Shown here one piece after another: positions 9,287-18,700 of a DNA stretch of 64,000 bases. A program made the position numbers and the translations under genes. This DNA comes from Halalkalibaculum roseum (lineage in GTDB: Bacteria > Bacteroidota > Rhodothermia > Balneolales > Balneolaceae). Location of the stretch: positions 40,850-104,849 of the forward strand of contig NZ_JAALLT010000005.1 of NCBI RefSeq assembly GCF_011059145.1, in the 5' to 3' direction. The notes below the pieces were generated by a model. It searched no databases and was not told the origin of the DNA. It saw only the letters and a list, made by a program, of their open reading frames with translations. The first letter of the stretch is position 1. The number at the start of each line of letters is the position of its first letter.

Positions 9287-9713
9287 ACTTGGCAAATATC
9301 TGCTCTTTATTCCTAAAAGCTTTGAATTCAAGGGCGTTACCGCTAGGATCCAGAAAAAACATGGTGGCCTGTTCTCCCGGCTTTCCTTTAAACCGCACAT
9401 AAGGCTCAATAACAAAATCCACATTCTCTGATTCTAAGCGTTCAGCGAGCTCTTCCCACTCGTCCCATTCAAGTATAAGTCCGAAATGCTTTGCCGGTAC
9501 CTCATGGCCATCGACCTCATTGGTGCTGGATTTACCTGCCTCTTCCGGACTCAGGTGAGCCACGACCTGGTGTCCCCAAAAATTAAAGTCTATCCACTTG
9601 TCAGAACTCCTTCCTGTTTCACAGCCCAGGATATCGCGGTAAAAGTGAAGGGTCTGTTCCAGGTCAGAGACAGGAAATGCCAAGTGAAAAGGTTGAATCT
9701 TTTTTTCAGACAT
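9285..9713 (-). CDS. VOC (glyoxalase/bleomycin resistance) superfamily protein
   Basis: 142 residues, a two-module beta-alpha-beta-beta-beta VOC fold. It opens with [19 protein letters not shown] (H10) and has [14 protein letters not shown] (H76) and [15 protein letters not shown] (E129), candidate metal ligands of a VOC dioxygenase or glyoxalase-like enzyme. The segment [19 protein letters not shown] is conserved in stand-alone bacterial VOC proteins annotated as dioxygenases. No pathway neighbour helps define the substrate. Divergent from the hydrolase gene, with 77 bp between starts. Confidence 0.85.
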   Translation of the reverse strand: MSEKKIQPFHLAFPVSDLEQTLHFYRDILGCETGRSSDKWIDFNFWGHQVVAHLSPEEAGKSSTNEVDGHEVPAKHFGLILEWDEWEELAERLESENVDFVIEPYVRFKGKPGEQATMFFLDPSGNALEFKAFRNKEQIFAK

Positions 9714-9790
9714 AGGTCAAGAGGAATTATTTGAATATGCAGTTGATTGTTTGTTTAATTGCTATTGAAAATATAAATCCCGTACAGATT

Positions 9791-10549
9791 ATGAAATCTA
9801 AAAAGCTTGAATTTCCCGGCCACTCAGGTGAACTCCTCTCCGCTCGACTGGATTTTCCGGATGATGGTGAGGCAAAATCTTATGTACTGTTTGCACATTG
9901 TTTTACCTGCTCAAAAAATCTGAGCGCGGTAGGCAACATTGCTCGGGCATTAAATGAAGAAGGTTTTGCTGTTTTCCGCTTTGACTTTACTGGACTGGGT
10001 GAAAGTGAGGGTGATTTTGCAAATACCAATTTCTCCTCAAATATTGATGATTTGATAGCTGCTTCTCAGTATTTGGCAAATGAGTATCGGGCTCCCGGCA
10101 TCCTGGTCGGTCACTCACTTGGAGGCGCCGCTGTGCTACAAGCCGCCCACGACATTGAAAGCTGCAAAGCAGTAGCGACCATAGGAGCTCCCTCCAATCC
10201 TGATCATGTAAAGAAAAATTTCAAACCCAAGCTGGATGAAATAGAAGAAAGGGGTGAAGCGGAGGTAACGCTGGCCGGACGCTCTTTTTTAATAAAAAAG
10301 CAATTTCTGGACGATCTGAATCGAGCAAATATGAAGAATCGGATTATTAACCTTGGACGAGCACTGGTTATATTTCACTCACCCATTGATAATACGGTGG
10401 GAATTGACAACGCAGCTGAAATTTTTATCCAGGCAAAACATCCCAAAAGTTTTATATCTCTGGATAATGCCGACCATCTTTTATCTAATGAGGAAGATAG
10501 CAGCTATGTAGGTTCTATGCTCGCAACATGGTCTTCGAAATATCTTTGA
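9791..10549 (+). CDS. Alpha/beta hydrolase, stand-alone relative of the OsmC-fused type
   Basis: 252 residues. The frame is open from 9731, but the ATG at 9791 (MKSKKLEFPG) places the first beta-strand correctly and is preferred. The nucleophile elbow is G107-H-S109-L-G-G. FHSPIDNTVG supplies a plausible acid and DNADHLL the catalytic His near the C-terminus. The segment LFAHCFTCSKNLSAV matches the N-terminal hydrolase half of proteins that carry a C-terminal OsmC domain. Here the chain ends right after the hydrolase, so the OsmC half is absent. Probable esterase or acyl hydrolase; substrate unknown. Confidence 0.85.
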   Translation: MKSKKLEFPGHSGELLSARLDFPDDGEAKSYVLFAHCFTCSKNLSAVGNIARALNEEGFAVFRFDFTGLGESEGDFANTNFSSNIDDLIAASQYLANEYRAPGILVGHSLGGAAVLQAAHDIESCKAVATIGAPSNPDHVKKNFKPKLDEIEERGEAEVTLAGRSFLIKKQFLDDLNRANMKNRIINLGRALVIFHSPIDNTVGIDNAAEIFIQAKHPKSFISLDNADHLLSNEEDSSYVGSMLATWSSKYL

Positions 10550-10618
10550 TTTGAATGCCTAACAATCACATCTTGTTACGATTAAGGAAATCGATAATCA
10601 TTAATCAGTAAAAGTACT

Positions 10619-11200
10619 ATGAAATTATTTAAAAATATTTTTCTGGGATTATTTGCATTAGCATTCGTTGCGGCCGGTTGTGCGCAGCAAACCGAAGAAA
10701 GCTCACAGGAAATGGATGCGCAGAGCATGCAAGAGACTACCGACTTCACCAAAGCGGTAGCCCAAATCCATGCAAAGGATGGTGGAGAAGTCCTCGGTTC
10801 TGTAACTTTTGAGCAGTCAGATGAGGGGGTAAATGTCAATGCACAGCTTTCCGGTCTTGAAGAAGGAAAACATGGGTTCCACATTCACCAGTACGGTGAC
10901 TGTACAGCAGCTGATTTGACCTCTGCAGGAGGGCATTATAACCCATACAACACACAACATGGCGCACCCACTGATTCTGTGCGACATATGGGCGACATGG
11001 GTAATCTACCGGTTGGAGAAGATGGAAACGGTACATTGGATTACCTAGACAGCATGATAGAACTAAATGGTGCAAACAGCATTATCGGTAGAGCTATTAT
11101 AATCCATAGCGGTGCCGATGATCTCTCTTCTCAACCTTCAGGTGCTGCAGGAGAACGAGTCGCCTGTGGTGTAATCGGTGTTGCCAATACCGGAGAATAG
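10619..11200 (+). CDS. sodC: Cu/Zn superoxide dismutase, lipoprotein form
   Basis: 193 residues, converting superoxide to H2O2 and O2 in the cell envelope. The signal peptide ends with lipobox A-A-G-C21, so it should be lipid-anchored. Metal ligands are visible: H88 and H90 (FHIH), H106 (GGHYNP), H114, H123, D126 (HMGD) and H163 (IIIHSG). C95 and C183 can form the conserved disulfide. The C-terminal ERVACGVIG is canonical. The 47-bp gap to the converging exporter gene has a short T-run right after the stop but no clear hairpin. Confidence 0.95.
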   Translation: MKLFKNIFLGLFALAFVAAGCAQQTEESSQEMDAQSMQETTDFTKAVAQIHAKDGGEVLGSVTFEQSDEGVNVNAQLSGLEEGKHGFHIHQYGDCTAADLTSAGGHYNPYNTQHGAPTDSVRHMGDMGNLPVGEDGNGTLDYLDSMIELNGANSIIGRAIIIHSGADDLSSQPSGAAGERVACGVIGVANTGE

Positions 11201-11247
11201 TACATTTTTTTCAGGAATCATCCTCTCAGGTCAAAGACCGTTTTGGG

Positions 11248-12237
11248 CTACTGACCGGGAGGATTTGATTCTTTGAAACCATCAGTCAATACAAAAAAGA
11301 TTACCATTCCGGCAACAAAGGTCATAGCAGAGACCCCAATCAACACGCCTGAAGGCTGAATTATCAGTATGGCAGCTACAAACTGTACTATGATGATTAG
11401 ATAGAGAAGATAAGCTATAGCCAATCTTTTTATTTTGTTCACAAAATAAGCACCGAAGGGAGCCCCCAGCATTACCACCGGTATACAAACCAGCCAGAAA
11501 TCAATGGCTTCCTGTTGCATGTCCTGCAATATAAAGAAGTGAAGAAGAGTACCGACCACAGCGTTCGAAGCCATAAGTATTACAGAAGTCGGTGTTGCTA
11601 TCTTTTCAGATAAATTGTACTTGAGCGTTACGAAAGCGAATGTACAGATGTCTATTCCATTTCCGAATATGGCACTGAGAATACCTCCCAGCATTCCGAT
11701 GAAAAACAGTTCCGCTTTTTGCCGACCGTTCAGTGACGATAAAGAAGTTACTGTGTCTCTTTTCCTGATGTGGTTGATTACAAAAAGTGCGATTCCGAAA
11801 CTCAACCAAAAAGAGACAAAGACCATTTTAGCATAGGCCGGTGATACCAGCGGTACAATGAAAAAAGTGGCCAGAATAATACCGAGGGTCCCCCCCGACA
11901 TGGCCAGCCAGAGATAGGTTTTTTCAATGGTTATGCGTTTGGCTACAATCCAGAGTGTTGCTGCGGTCATGCCGATGCTCTGAATGGCAAGGCTGAAATT
12001 ACGGGCGACATCCGGTGCGATTTGAAAACCGAGAGTCATAACAGGATAGGCAATAGCCCCTCCCCCCTCTGAACTGGCCCCGGCTATGAACGAACCAAAG
12101 ATCATAGTCACAGTCATGTACCAGTCTCTCAGAAAAAGTACCCAGCTTTCACTCAGATTCATATAACTGACCCAGACCAGGTAAACCAGCAGTACCGGGA
12201 GTCCGAATATCAGAAGGGTTCTCTTATCAAGTTTCAT
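11248..12237 (-). CDS. TauE/SafE family sulfite/anion exporter-like membrane protein
   Basis: 329 residues with about 8-9 predicted transmembrane helices in two repeats, as in the TauE/SafE (DUF81) family. The glycine-rich segment FGSFIAGASSEGGGAIAYPV opens the first repeat and FIGMLGGILSAIFGNGIDI the second, the usual symmetric signature. Members export sulfite, sulfoacetate or related organosulfur anions; the substrate here is not indicated by neighbours. It lies downstream of glyS but is separated by a strong minus-strand terminator (12279-12307), so it probably has its own promoter. Confidence 0.85.
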   Translation of the reverse strand: MKLDKRTLLIFGLPVLLVYLVWVSYMNLSESWVLFLRDWYMTVTMIFGSFIAGASSEGGGAIAYPVMTLGFQIAPDVARNFSLAIQSIGMTAATLWIVAKRITIEKTYLWLAMSGGTLGIILATFFIVPLVSPAYAKMVFVSFWLSFGIALFVINHIRKRDTVTSLSSLNGRQKAELFFIGMLGGILSAIFGNGIDICTFAFVTLKYNLSEKIATPTSVILMASNAVVGTLLHFFILQDMQQEAIDFWLVCIPVVMLGAPFGAYFVNKIKRLAIAYLLYLIIIVQFVAAILIIQPSGVLIGVSAMTFVAGMVIFFVLTDGFKESNPPGQ

Positions 12238-12278
12238 TTCACATTCTTTGTTAGGAATTTTCGTTTAGACCATACAAT

Positions 12279-12307
12279 AAAACCTTGCCGGAATCCGACA
12301 AGGTTTT
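12279..12307 (-). terminator. Intrinsic terminator of glyS
   Basis: AAAACCTTG (12279-12287) and CAAGGTTTT (12299-12307) pair, extended by CGG/CCG around an AAT loop with one mismatch. On the minus strand the hairpin is followed by TTTTATTG. It lies 30 bp past the glyS stop. Confidence 0.75.
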
Positions 12308-12320
12308 GACAATGTGACCC

Positions 12321-12344
12321 AACCATAACCCTCCGGTTATGGTT
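12321..12344 (-). other. Perfect hairpin overlapping the glyS stop codon
   Basis: AACCATAACC (12321-12330), loop CTCC, GGTTATGGTT (12335-12344): a perfect 10-bp stem that includes the glyS stop codon (12337-12339) and its last codons. It stands immediately before the terminator hairpin. It could protect the mRNA 3' end or pause polymerase. No T-run follows, so it is not itself a terminator. Confidence 0.5.
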
Positions 12345-13806
12345 TCCAGGATTTCATTTTTTCTGACAGCACCTCTTTGATGCGACTGACGGGAACCCGA
12401 TCCTGGGTCATATCATCGCGGTAACGAATGGTTACGGTATCTTCCCCTTCCGATTCTACCCCGTCGAAATCAACCGTGATACAGAACGGCGTTCCGGCTT
12501 CATCCTGACGGCGGTACCTCTTGCCTATTGAACCGGACTCATCATACAACACATTATAGTCTTCCCGTAAATCTGCCGTTATTTTATGGGCAAGATCCTG
12601 AAGCTTGTCTTTTTTGATCAGGGGAAAAATCCCCACTTTGGTGGGTGCAATCTCGGGGTTCAGCTTCAGTACTGTACGGGTGTCACCGTCCACTTCTTCT
12701 TCACGATATGCATCGCAAAGTACCATGAGAACTGTGCGATCCAGGCCAACCGAGGTTTCAATGACATAGGGGGTATATCGCTTCTGTTGCTGCTGGTCGT
12801 AAAATTCCAGCTTCTTCCCTGAATGTTCGGCGTGCTGGGTAAGGTCAAAATCCGTTCGGTTGTGGATACCTTCTACTTCCTGCCAACCTATGGGGTATTC
12901 ATACTGTATATCGGCAGCGGCTGCAGCATAGTGAGCCAGCTTGTCTTCTGGATGAGGATGGGTCCGTAATTTACTCTCACGAATGCCCAGCTCTTTGTGC
13001 CATGCGATGCGCTCCTCGAGCCAGCGATCATACTGTTCGGCATCGGTACCCGGCTCCACAAAATACTGCATCTCCATCTGCTCAAATTCCCTCATACGGA
13101 ATACAAACTGCCGCGCTACCACCTCATTGCGAAAGGCCTTACCGACCTGGGCAATTCCGAAAGGAATCTGCTGGCGGGAAGTATCCATCACATTTTTAAA
13201 ATTGACAAAAATACCCTGTGCTGTTTCCGGGCGCAGGTAAACGGCATCCTCTTCCCCGCTTCCCGAGGAGGTAGCTCCAAACTGGGTTTTAAACATCAGG
13301 TTGAACTGCCTTACTTCCGTCCAGTCAAAGGCTCCTGATTCCGGTGCCCGAATCTCATTTTCCATGATGATTTTATGCAGATCCTCACAGAGCCCTTCCC
13401 TGCTGCCGGCCGTATCCAACATCTGCTGCAGCTCGTCGGCTTCCTCGAACTTTTCATTACTCCTCAGTTTGGCAATTTCACCTTCGATGAGCATGTCAGC
13501 CCGGTAGCGCTTTTTCGACTGCTTGTCATCAATCATGGGATCATTAAAGCCTTCCACATGACCGCTGGCTTTCCAGACATCAGGATGCATAAATATGGCG
13601 GCATCCACGCCCACAATATTCTCGTATTTCTGGGTCATGGCCTTCCACCAGTTATCCCTGATATTCCGTTTCAGTTCTACTCCCAGCGGGCCGTAATCAT
13701 ATACCGCTCCCAGCCCCCCGTAAATGTCAGATGATTGAAAGATAAAACCGCGTGCTTTGGCCAGTGAAACAATTTTGTCTAGACTATCCAATTCTTTTAC
13801 AGACAT
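12337..13806 (-). CDS. glyS: Glycyl-tRNA synthetase (alpha2, eukaryote/archaea-like type)
   Basis: 489 residues. It charges tRNA-Gly in translation. This is the single-polypeptide class IIa GlyRS, not the bacterial alpha/beta tetramer. Motif 2 is in RNEVVARQFVFRMREFEQME, motif 3 in SVGLDRTVL, and the C-terminal anticodon-binding domain starts at about APTKVGIFPLI. GGLGAVYDYGPLG near the N-terminus and EGFNDPM are typical. A ~60-residue insertion (about 85-145, charged, with CEDLHKIIMENEIRAPES) is the usual zinc-knuckle-like insert region. Divergent from asd; a TATCTTTG box lies 38 bp upstream on the minus strand. Confidence 0.96.
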   Translation of the reverse strand: MSVKELDSLDKIVSLAKARGFIFQSSDIYGGLGAVYDYGPLGVELKRNIRDNWWKAMTQKYENIVGVDAAIFMHPDVWKASGHVEGFNDPMIDDKQSKKRYRADMLIEGEIAKLRSNEKFEEADELQQMLDTAGSREGLCEDLHKIIMENEIRAPESGAFDWTEVRQFNLMFKTQFGATSSGSGEEDAVYLRPETAQGIFVNFKNVMDTSRQQIPFGIAQVGKAFRNEVVARQFVFRMREFEQMEMQYFVEPGTDAEQYDRWLEERIAWHKELGIRESKLRTHPHPEDKLAHYAAAAADIQYEYPIGWQEVEGIHNRTDFDLTQHAEHSGKKLEFYDQQQQKRYTPYVIETSVGLDRTVLMVLCDAYREEEVDGDTRTVLKLNPEIAPTKVGIFPLIKKDKLQDLAHKITADLREDYNVLYDESGSIGKRYRRQDEAGTPFCITVDFDGVESEGEDTVTIRYRDDMTQDRVPVSRIKEVLSEKMKSWKP

Positions 13807-13843
13807 GTAAATACAAAAATACTTAGTGTTGAAATTGAAAGGC

Positions 13844-13851
13844 CAAAGATA
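13844..13851 (-). promoter_or_regulatory. Candidate -7 box (TATCTTTG) for glyS
   Basis: Exact match to the Bacteroidota TAnnTTTG element on the minus strand, 38 bp before the glyS ATG. No clear TTG -33 element is seen, so support rests on the -7 box and its position. Confidence 0.4.
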
Positions 13852-13889
13852 GTAAAATTTAGAGCTTTAATTAATGTCCCTTTTATCGC

Positions 13890-13897
13890 TATCTTTA
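13890..13897 (+). promoter_or_regulatory. Candidate -7 box (TATCTTTA) for asd
   Basis: Near match to TAnnTTTG on the plus strand, pointing toward asd about 100 bp away and arranged back-to-back with the glyS box, so CAAAGATAG and CTATCTTT form an inverted pair. Confidence 0.3.
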
Positions 13898-13998
13898 GGG
13901 CTTCATTTCAGACATATCCTCTAAAGGTCTTCCTTTCAAAAGTTAATTCATGGATATGGTATCCTGAGTACAACACTAATTAATTTCATTTTTGATAG

Positions 13999-15057
13999 AT
14001 GCATTCTTTCCAAATTGGCATACTCGGTGCGACCGGAGCAGTTGGACAAAAATTCATACGCTTGCTGCAGGAACACCCTTGGTTTACTATTAAAGCTCTG
14101 GGTGCCTCTGAACGATCATCCGGGAAAAAATATAGCGAAGCAGTTCACTGGATTGAACCAATTGAACTACCTCTAGAGGTAGCTGAAATTAAAGTTGATG
14201 ATTGTGATCCTTCAGCTTTCTCTGGTGTTGATTTTGTGTTTTCAGGGCTGGACTCATCGGTAGCAACAGAAATTGAACGAAATTTTGCGGAGGCCGGAAT
14301 ACCGGTTATCTCTAACGCCAAGAACTACAGAATGGATGAGAGTGTACCGCTCATGATACCGGAAGTTAACCCTGGGCATGCCGATCTGATCAAGACACAG
14401 ACTTTTTCAAGCGATGGAAGCGGCTGGATTGTGACGAATCCCAACTGTGTTTCTGTGCCATTGGCCATGTCCCTGAAGCCTCTGCAAGATGAATTTGGTG
14501 TCAGCTCAGTAGTGGTTACTTCCATGCAATCGGTTTCCGGTGCCGGCTATCCCGGGGTTCCAAGCCTCGATATCATAGCTAATGTAGTCCCTTTCATTGG
14601 AGGAGAAGAAGACAAAATACAGACCGAGTCTGCCAAGCTGCTCGGTACCTTGGGTTCAGGAACAGTTGATTTTGCAAAAATGGATATTCAGGCAACTGCT
14701 GTGCGGGTACCTACGATCGAAGGCCACCTGCTATCAGTTTCTGCCGGTTTGTTGGATACACCCTCAACCTTAGAGGATGTCAGCCGGGCAATTACCGAAT
14801 GGGAAAGTCCGATCGCAGATCTCGACCTCCCATCCTCACCTGAAAAACCAGTTAAGCTCTACACCGAAAATCGTTTCCCGCAGCCGCGCCTTCATACCGA
14901 CCGTGAAGGCGGGATGCAAACGGCTATCGGGCGCCTGAGAAAAGGTACCGTACTTGATATCGGATATGTTACCATGGCCCATAACACTGTGCGTGGAGCG
15001 GCGGGCGGTGCAATTTTAAATGCCGAACTGCTGGTGGCTAAGGAGTATATCAAATAA
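13999..15057 (+). CDS. asd: Aspartate-semialdehyde dehydrogenase, archaeal/fungal-type
   Basis: 352 residues. It reduces aspartyl phosphate to aspartate semialdehyde with NADPH, the step after LysC. The Rossmann loop is GILGATGAVGQKF and the catalytic Cys is in VTNPNCVSVPLAM. The segment SGAGYPGVPSLDI followed by FIGGEEDKIQ, and the C-terminal HNTVRGAAGG, are features of the archaeal/fungal ASADH subclass rather than the E. coli type. The active-site His is probably in PTIEGHLL. It is transcribed alone; the 127-bp gap to the converging small gene has no obvious terminator. Confidence 0.93.
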   Translation: MHSFQIGILGATGAVGQKFIRLLQEHPWFTIKALGASERSSGKKYSEAVHWIEPIELPLEVAEIKVDDCDPSAFSGVDFVFSGLDSSVATEIERNFAEAGIPVISNAKNYRMDESVPLMIPEVNPGHADLIKTQTFSSDGSGWIVTNPNCVSVPLAMSLKPLQDEFGVSSVVVTSMQSVSGAGYPGVPSLDIIANVVPFIGGEEDKIQTESAKLLGTLGSGTVDFAKMDIQATAVRVPTIEGHLLSVSAGLLDTPSTLEDVSRAITEWESPIADLDLPSSPEKPVKLYTENRFPQPRLHTDREGGMQTAIGRLRKGTVLDIGYVTMAHNTVRGAAGGAILNAELLVAKEYIK

Positions 15058-15184
15058 TAAAGCAGGTGACATTGGCTATATCCATCATGACTCATCTTCA
15101 GATTGGTAAAGTAGACTCATCCCGGTTTATGGAAGCATCACGAAATGTATTTATTCTATTCGGAACATTAGTAAAGAAAGTACA

Positions 15185-15586
15185 CTAGCCGGCATTCTTA
15201 TCAAACTGGTCTAACTTGTATTCCGACAGCTGAAGGCGAGCCTGGGAGATCAGAGTCTCGGCTTCGTCCCTGTGCTTGCGCTTCACTTTAAGAGTGCAGG
15301 ATGCTAATTCTGAACCGGGTAGATCCTTGAAGGTTTTCATGGATGTCCCATTGAGAATGATTTTAGTGCTAAACCATCCCTTCTTAAATTCTATGGATTT
15401 CAACTCAGAAAAAGGAATCACCGTCTCTTTTAGGCCCGATTTAATCACTCCCAAGATGGAATCCTTTACTTCGAACTCCAATTCCAGCTGCTCCTTGTTG
15501 ACTTTCAGCAATCCCTCTGCCTGCTGAAATCCATTGTTGATTTCAGGTATAATGAAGGGCACGGTTTTATTGCTATTGTAATCCAT
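15185..15586 (-). CDS. Small hypothetical protein, possibly PH-like fold
   Basis: 133 residues, soluble, no signal peptide or membrane helix. The pattern of short beta strands (LLKVNKEQLELEFEV; ETVIPFSELKSIEFKKG; STKIILNG) followed by a C-terminal amphipathic helix (DEAETLISQARLQL) resembles bacterial PH-like domains, in which I-P-x-x-x-L-x-x-I-E-x-K-K-G is common. This is a fold guess from pattern only. No function is suggested by neighbours (asd converging, lamin-tail gene divergent). Confidence 0.6.
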   Translation of the reverse strand: MDYNSNKTVPFIIPEINNGFQQAEGLLKVNKEQLELEFEVKDSILGVIKSGLKETVIPFSELKSIEFKKGWFSTKIILNGTSMKTFKDLPGSELASCTLKVKRKHRDEAETLISQARLQLSEYKLDQFDKNAG

Positions 15587-15650
15587 TTAGAGGGATGTTT
15601 TGAATGTTAGCAAGCATGATATAAAATTTTTTAAAAAATTTTGTAAGGAA

Positions 15651-15678
15651 TTGACATCTCGTCGGTCATACATATAGA
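15651..15678 (+). promoter_or_regulatory. Candidate sigma-70-like promoter upstream of the lamin-tail gene
   Basis: TTGACA (15651-15656), 16-bp spacer, TATAGA (15673-15678). It lies 110 bp before the chosen ATG and just upstream of a terminator-like hairpin (15722-15752), so the initial transcript would be a short leader. Confidence 0.4.
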
Positions 15679-15721
15679 CATCACAACATAAGCCGTTGTA
15701 TTAGAGAGCAATAATGTCCTT

Positions 15722-15757
15722 AGGGGCGTAAATGTTGATTCATTTGCGCCCTGTTTT
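15722..15757 (+). terminator. Terminator-like leader hairpin upstream of the lamin-tail gene
   Basis: AGGGGCGTAAATG pairs with CATTTGCGCCCT (one bulged G, one G-T) around the loop TTGATT and is followed by GTTTTATT. It sits between a candidate promoter at 15651 and the ATG at 15789, so it could attenuate the gene or end a ~75-nt small RNA. Confidence 0.5.
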
Positions 15758-15788
15758 ATTCCCACCTTTATTCATACAAGAGAGAACG

Positions 15789-18700
15789 ATGATTAAGTTA
15801 CCCGCCCTTTTTCGTGAATGGTTTCTATCCGTTTCATCACCGGCAGCAAGAACGGTATTGATGATTATCCTCTTATGCAAGCTGAGTTGCCTGCCCATTT
15901 ATGGCCAAAGCATTAATTTTGAAGACGGGTTCTCAGACGGCGACTTCACCCAAAACCCTGCCTGGATTGGAGATACGACCCATTTTGTGGTTACCCGTGT
16001 GAACGATAACTACCAGCTCCGATTGCGGGGTGATCAGAATAACGGCGGAATTGCTTACCTGAGTGTGCCTTCCTCGGGTACCATTGGTGACTGGGAGTTC
16101 TACATTAACTTTGAAGGGTTCGCTCCTTCCGCCGGAAACAAAGCAGAAATCGTACTGATGAGCGACATCTCAGATCTTACTGGTGCCTTCAACGGTTACG
16201 TATTGCAAGGCGGGGAAAACGGCAGCGAAGATGTCTTTCGCATCATACGGTTCGACAATGGTTCACCGGCATCGATAGTCCTTTCAGGAACCACTAATAT
16301 TTCCGCCGGGGGTGACTACAGGGTGAAAGTAAGCAGAACGAATGATGGAACATGGATGCTTTCAGTGGCCAATACATACGAGGACTTACCTGTACCCGAA
16401 GCAACTCCTCAAATAGACAACACCTACACATCTACTGCGTATTTCGGTGTGAAGGTTACCTATTCAGCCACCCGGTATAACCGGTTCTTCTTCGATTTTA
16501 AAATTGATCTGCCGCCATTCGCTGTTCAAAATATCACCGCATCTGCATCTTCCGTTAATGTGACATTTAACAGAAATTATGACCCGTCGACTGTGCAGGC
16601 TGCTGACTTCAACACAACTCCAGACCTTGGCCCTCCTGCTTCAATATTATTCACCTCGCCTTCAACAGTGCGTCTGAATTATAATTCTAACATTCAGGGA
16701 AATCGTTATGAGCTGTCAGTAAATAACATTTGGGATGAGCATGGAGAGCAGATAGCATTGAATAGCAGGTATGAATTTTATGTTTTCGATCCATCATTCC
16801 GAAATGATGTGGTGATCAATGAATTCATGTACGACCCTCCTTTGGGATTACCGGAATATGTGGAGTTAAAAAATCGATCGGGTAACTACCTGAACCTGAT
16901 GGGGTGGAAAATTGGAGACAAAAGCGGTACCGGTACTATCGTTCAGGACACACTTGTACTTGAACCCGGCAGCCTGTTGGCAATAAGTTCCGATACAGCT
17001 GCTCTTACTTTGGAATTCGGTTCCGGTAACTATTTGAGTGTCAATACAGGTAACTTTCCTTCGCTGAATAATGGAGGAGATGCCATTCGCATTCTCAATA
17101 ATCAAGGAATACTGATCGATTCTCTCTACTATTATCCCGATTGGGGTGGAGAAGATATAGCAATGGAGAGGCGTTCTGTAGATGCGGTCTCCGATAAAAA
17201 AGCAAATTGGGGCGACTCCCCACAAGGTATCGGTACCCCGGGCTCCCCTAACCTTGTAGAGCAGGATATAAACCCGCCTGTTCTAACAGCTGTAAATGCT
17301 ACAGGGGCAAACATACTGTTGCTGTCCTTTAATGAAGAACTGGACGCACAGTCAGCTACTGATGCATCACACTACGCAATAAGTCCTGCAATTGGGATTA
17401 ATTTAATCTCTACTATCGCTGACAGCGTGCTAATCTACCTATCCAGTGAACTACAACCGCTTCAAACCTACATAATATCAGTTAACGGTGTTAAAGATAT
17501 TTTTGGTAATGCGATGGACACCTATTCACTGGATGTCAGATACATACCATTTGGCAGGGTAGCAACCGGTGATATTGTCATAAACGAAATACTGTACGAT
17601 GAAACTGAAAATGGGTATACCGAGTTTGTGGAGCTATTCAATACCACTAAGAAGAATTTTGACCTTTCCGAATGGCTAATCGGTGATGCTACCGATTTAG
17701 CGAAGCTACCGGAAAGGGCAACTTTTCTGGCTGGTGACTACCTGGTACTGACTGCTGACGCCGGTTTTGCAAACGGTCAGGAAAGCACTATTTATATTTC
17801 AGGCTTTCCATCACTCAACAATTCTGATGATATAATTTTCCTCAAAGATAGAGAGGGGATCACGGTTGACTCCCTGAACTATACCAAGGAATGGAGTCAT
17901 GCATCGCCAGGTGTATCTATGGAGCGTAAGGATCCGTCAGGTGCCTCCAACGATCCCTCAAACTGGAAAGAGTCAGCAGCTGGAGAAGGTCATACAGCCG
18001 GATTAGAAAATTCAGTACACCAGAGGGACCAGACTCCTCCATCCATGATTTTCGCAAAACGGGTAACGCCCGAGCTGATTTCAGTTCACTTCAATGAGTT
18101 TATTGATCCTGAACAAAATACTGTATTTGATATGGATGGTTCCGTGATGAGTATTGAAGGATTTGAAGTATCAAATGCCAATCGCATTTTGCTAAAAACG
18201 CCGGTTTCTAAATCCCGCATCTTATCACAAGTTATTACTGCACGTAATCTTCGCGATATGGTTGGGAATAACACTACTAATCAGTCCATACCTCTCGCCC
18301 GGAAAGTAGCACCGGGAGATGTTGTCATCAATGAAATCATGTATAATCCAATAAGTGATTCCGAGGATAACCTTCCAGATCAGTCAGAGTATGTGGAACT
18401 GAAAAACACGCGGGATTATGCAATCTCCCTGGAAGGAATATACCTGCGCGATGCTACAGACGAAAATGGTGAAGTGCGTTCCTTAAATCCGGTCTCATCA
18501 AAGTATAAGTGGATTCCGGCCGGAGGGCTGGCCCTGATCTATTCTGATGAAAAGGAAGCATTCACTGAAAGTAAAATTGCAAGTTTCTTCGGTCTGCAAG
18601 TGGATAACACCCTTAATTTGCGCATTGACCGAAGCAGCCTAGGATTAGCCAACGACCGGGATGCCATCTATCTGGCCGACCCTTCAGGAACTACTATCGA

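Noticed and set aside
15732..15788. Upstream start of the lamin-tail gene
   Set aside because: Lies inside a terminator-like hairpin; the ATG at 15789 gives a proper signal peptide.
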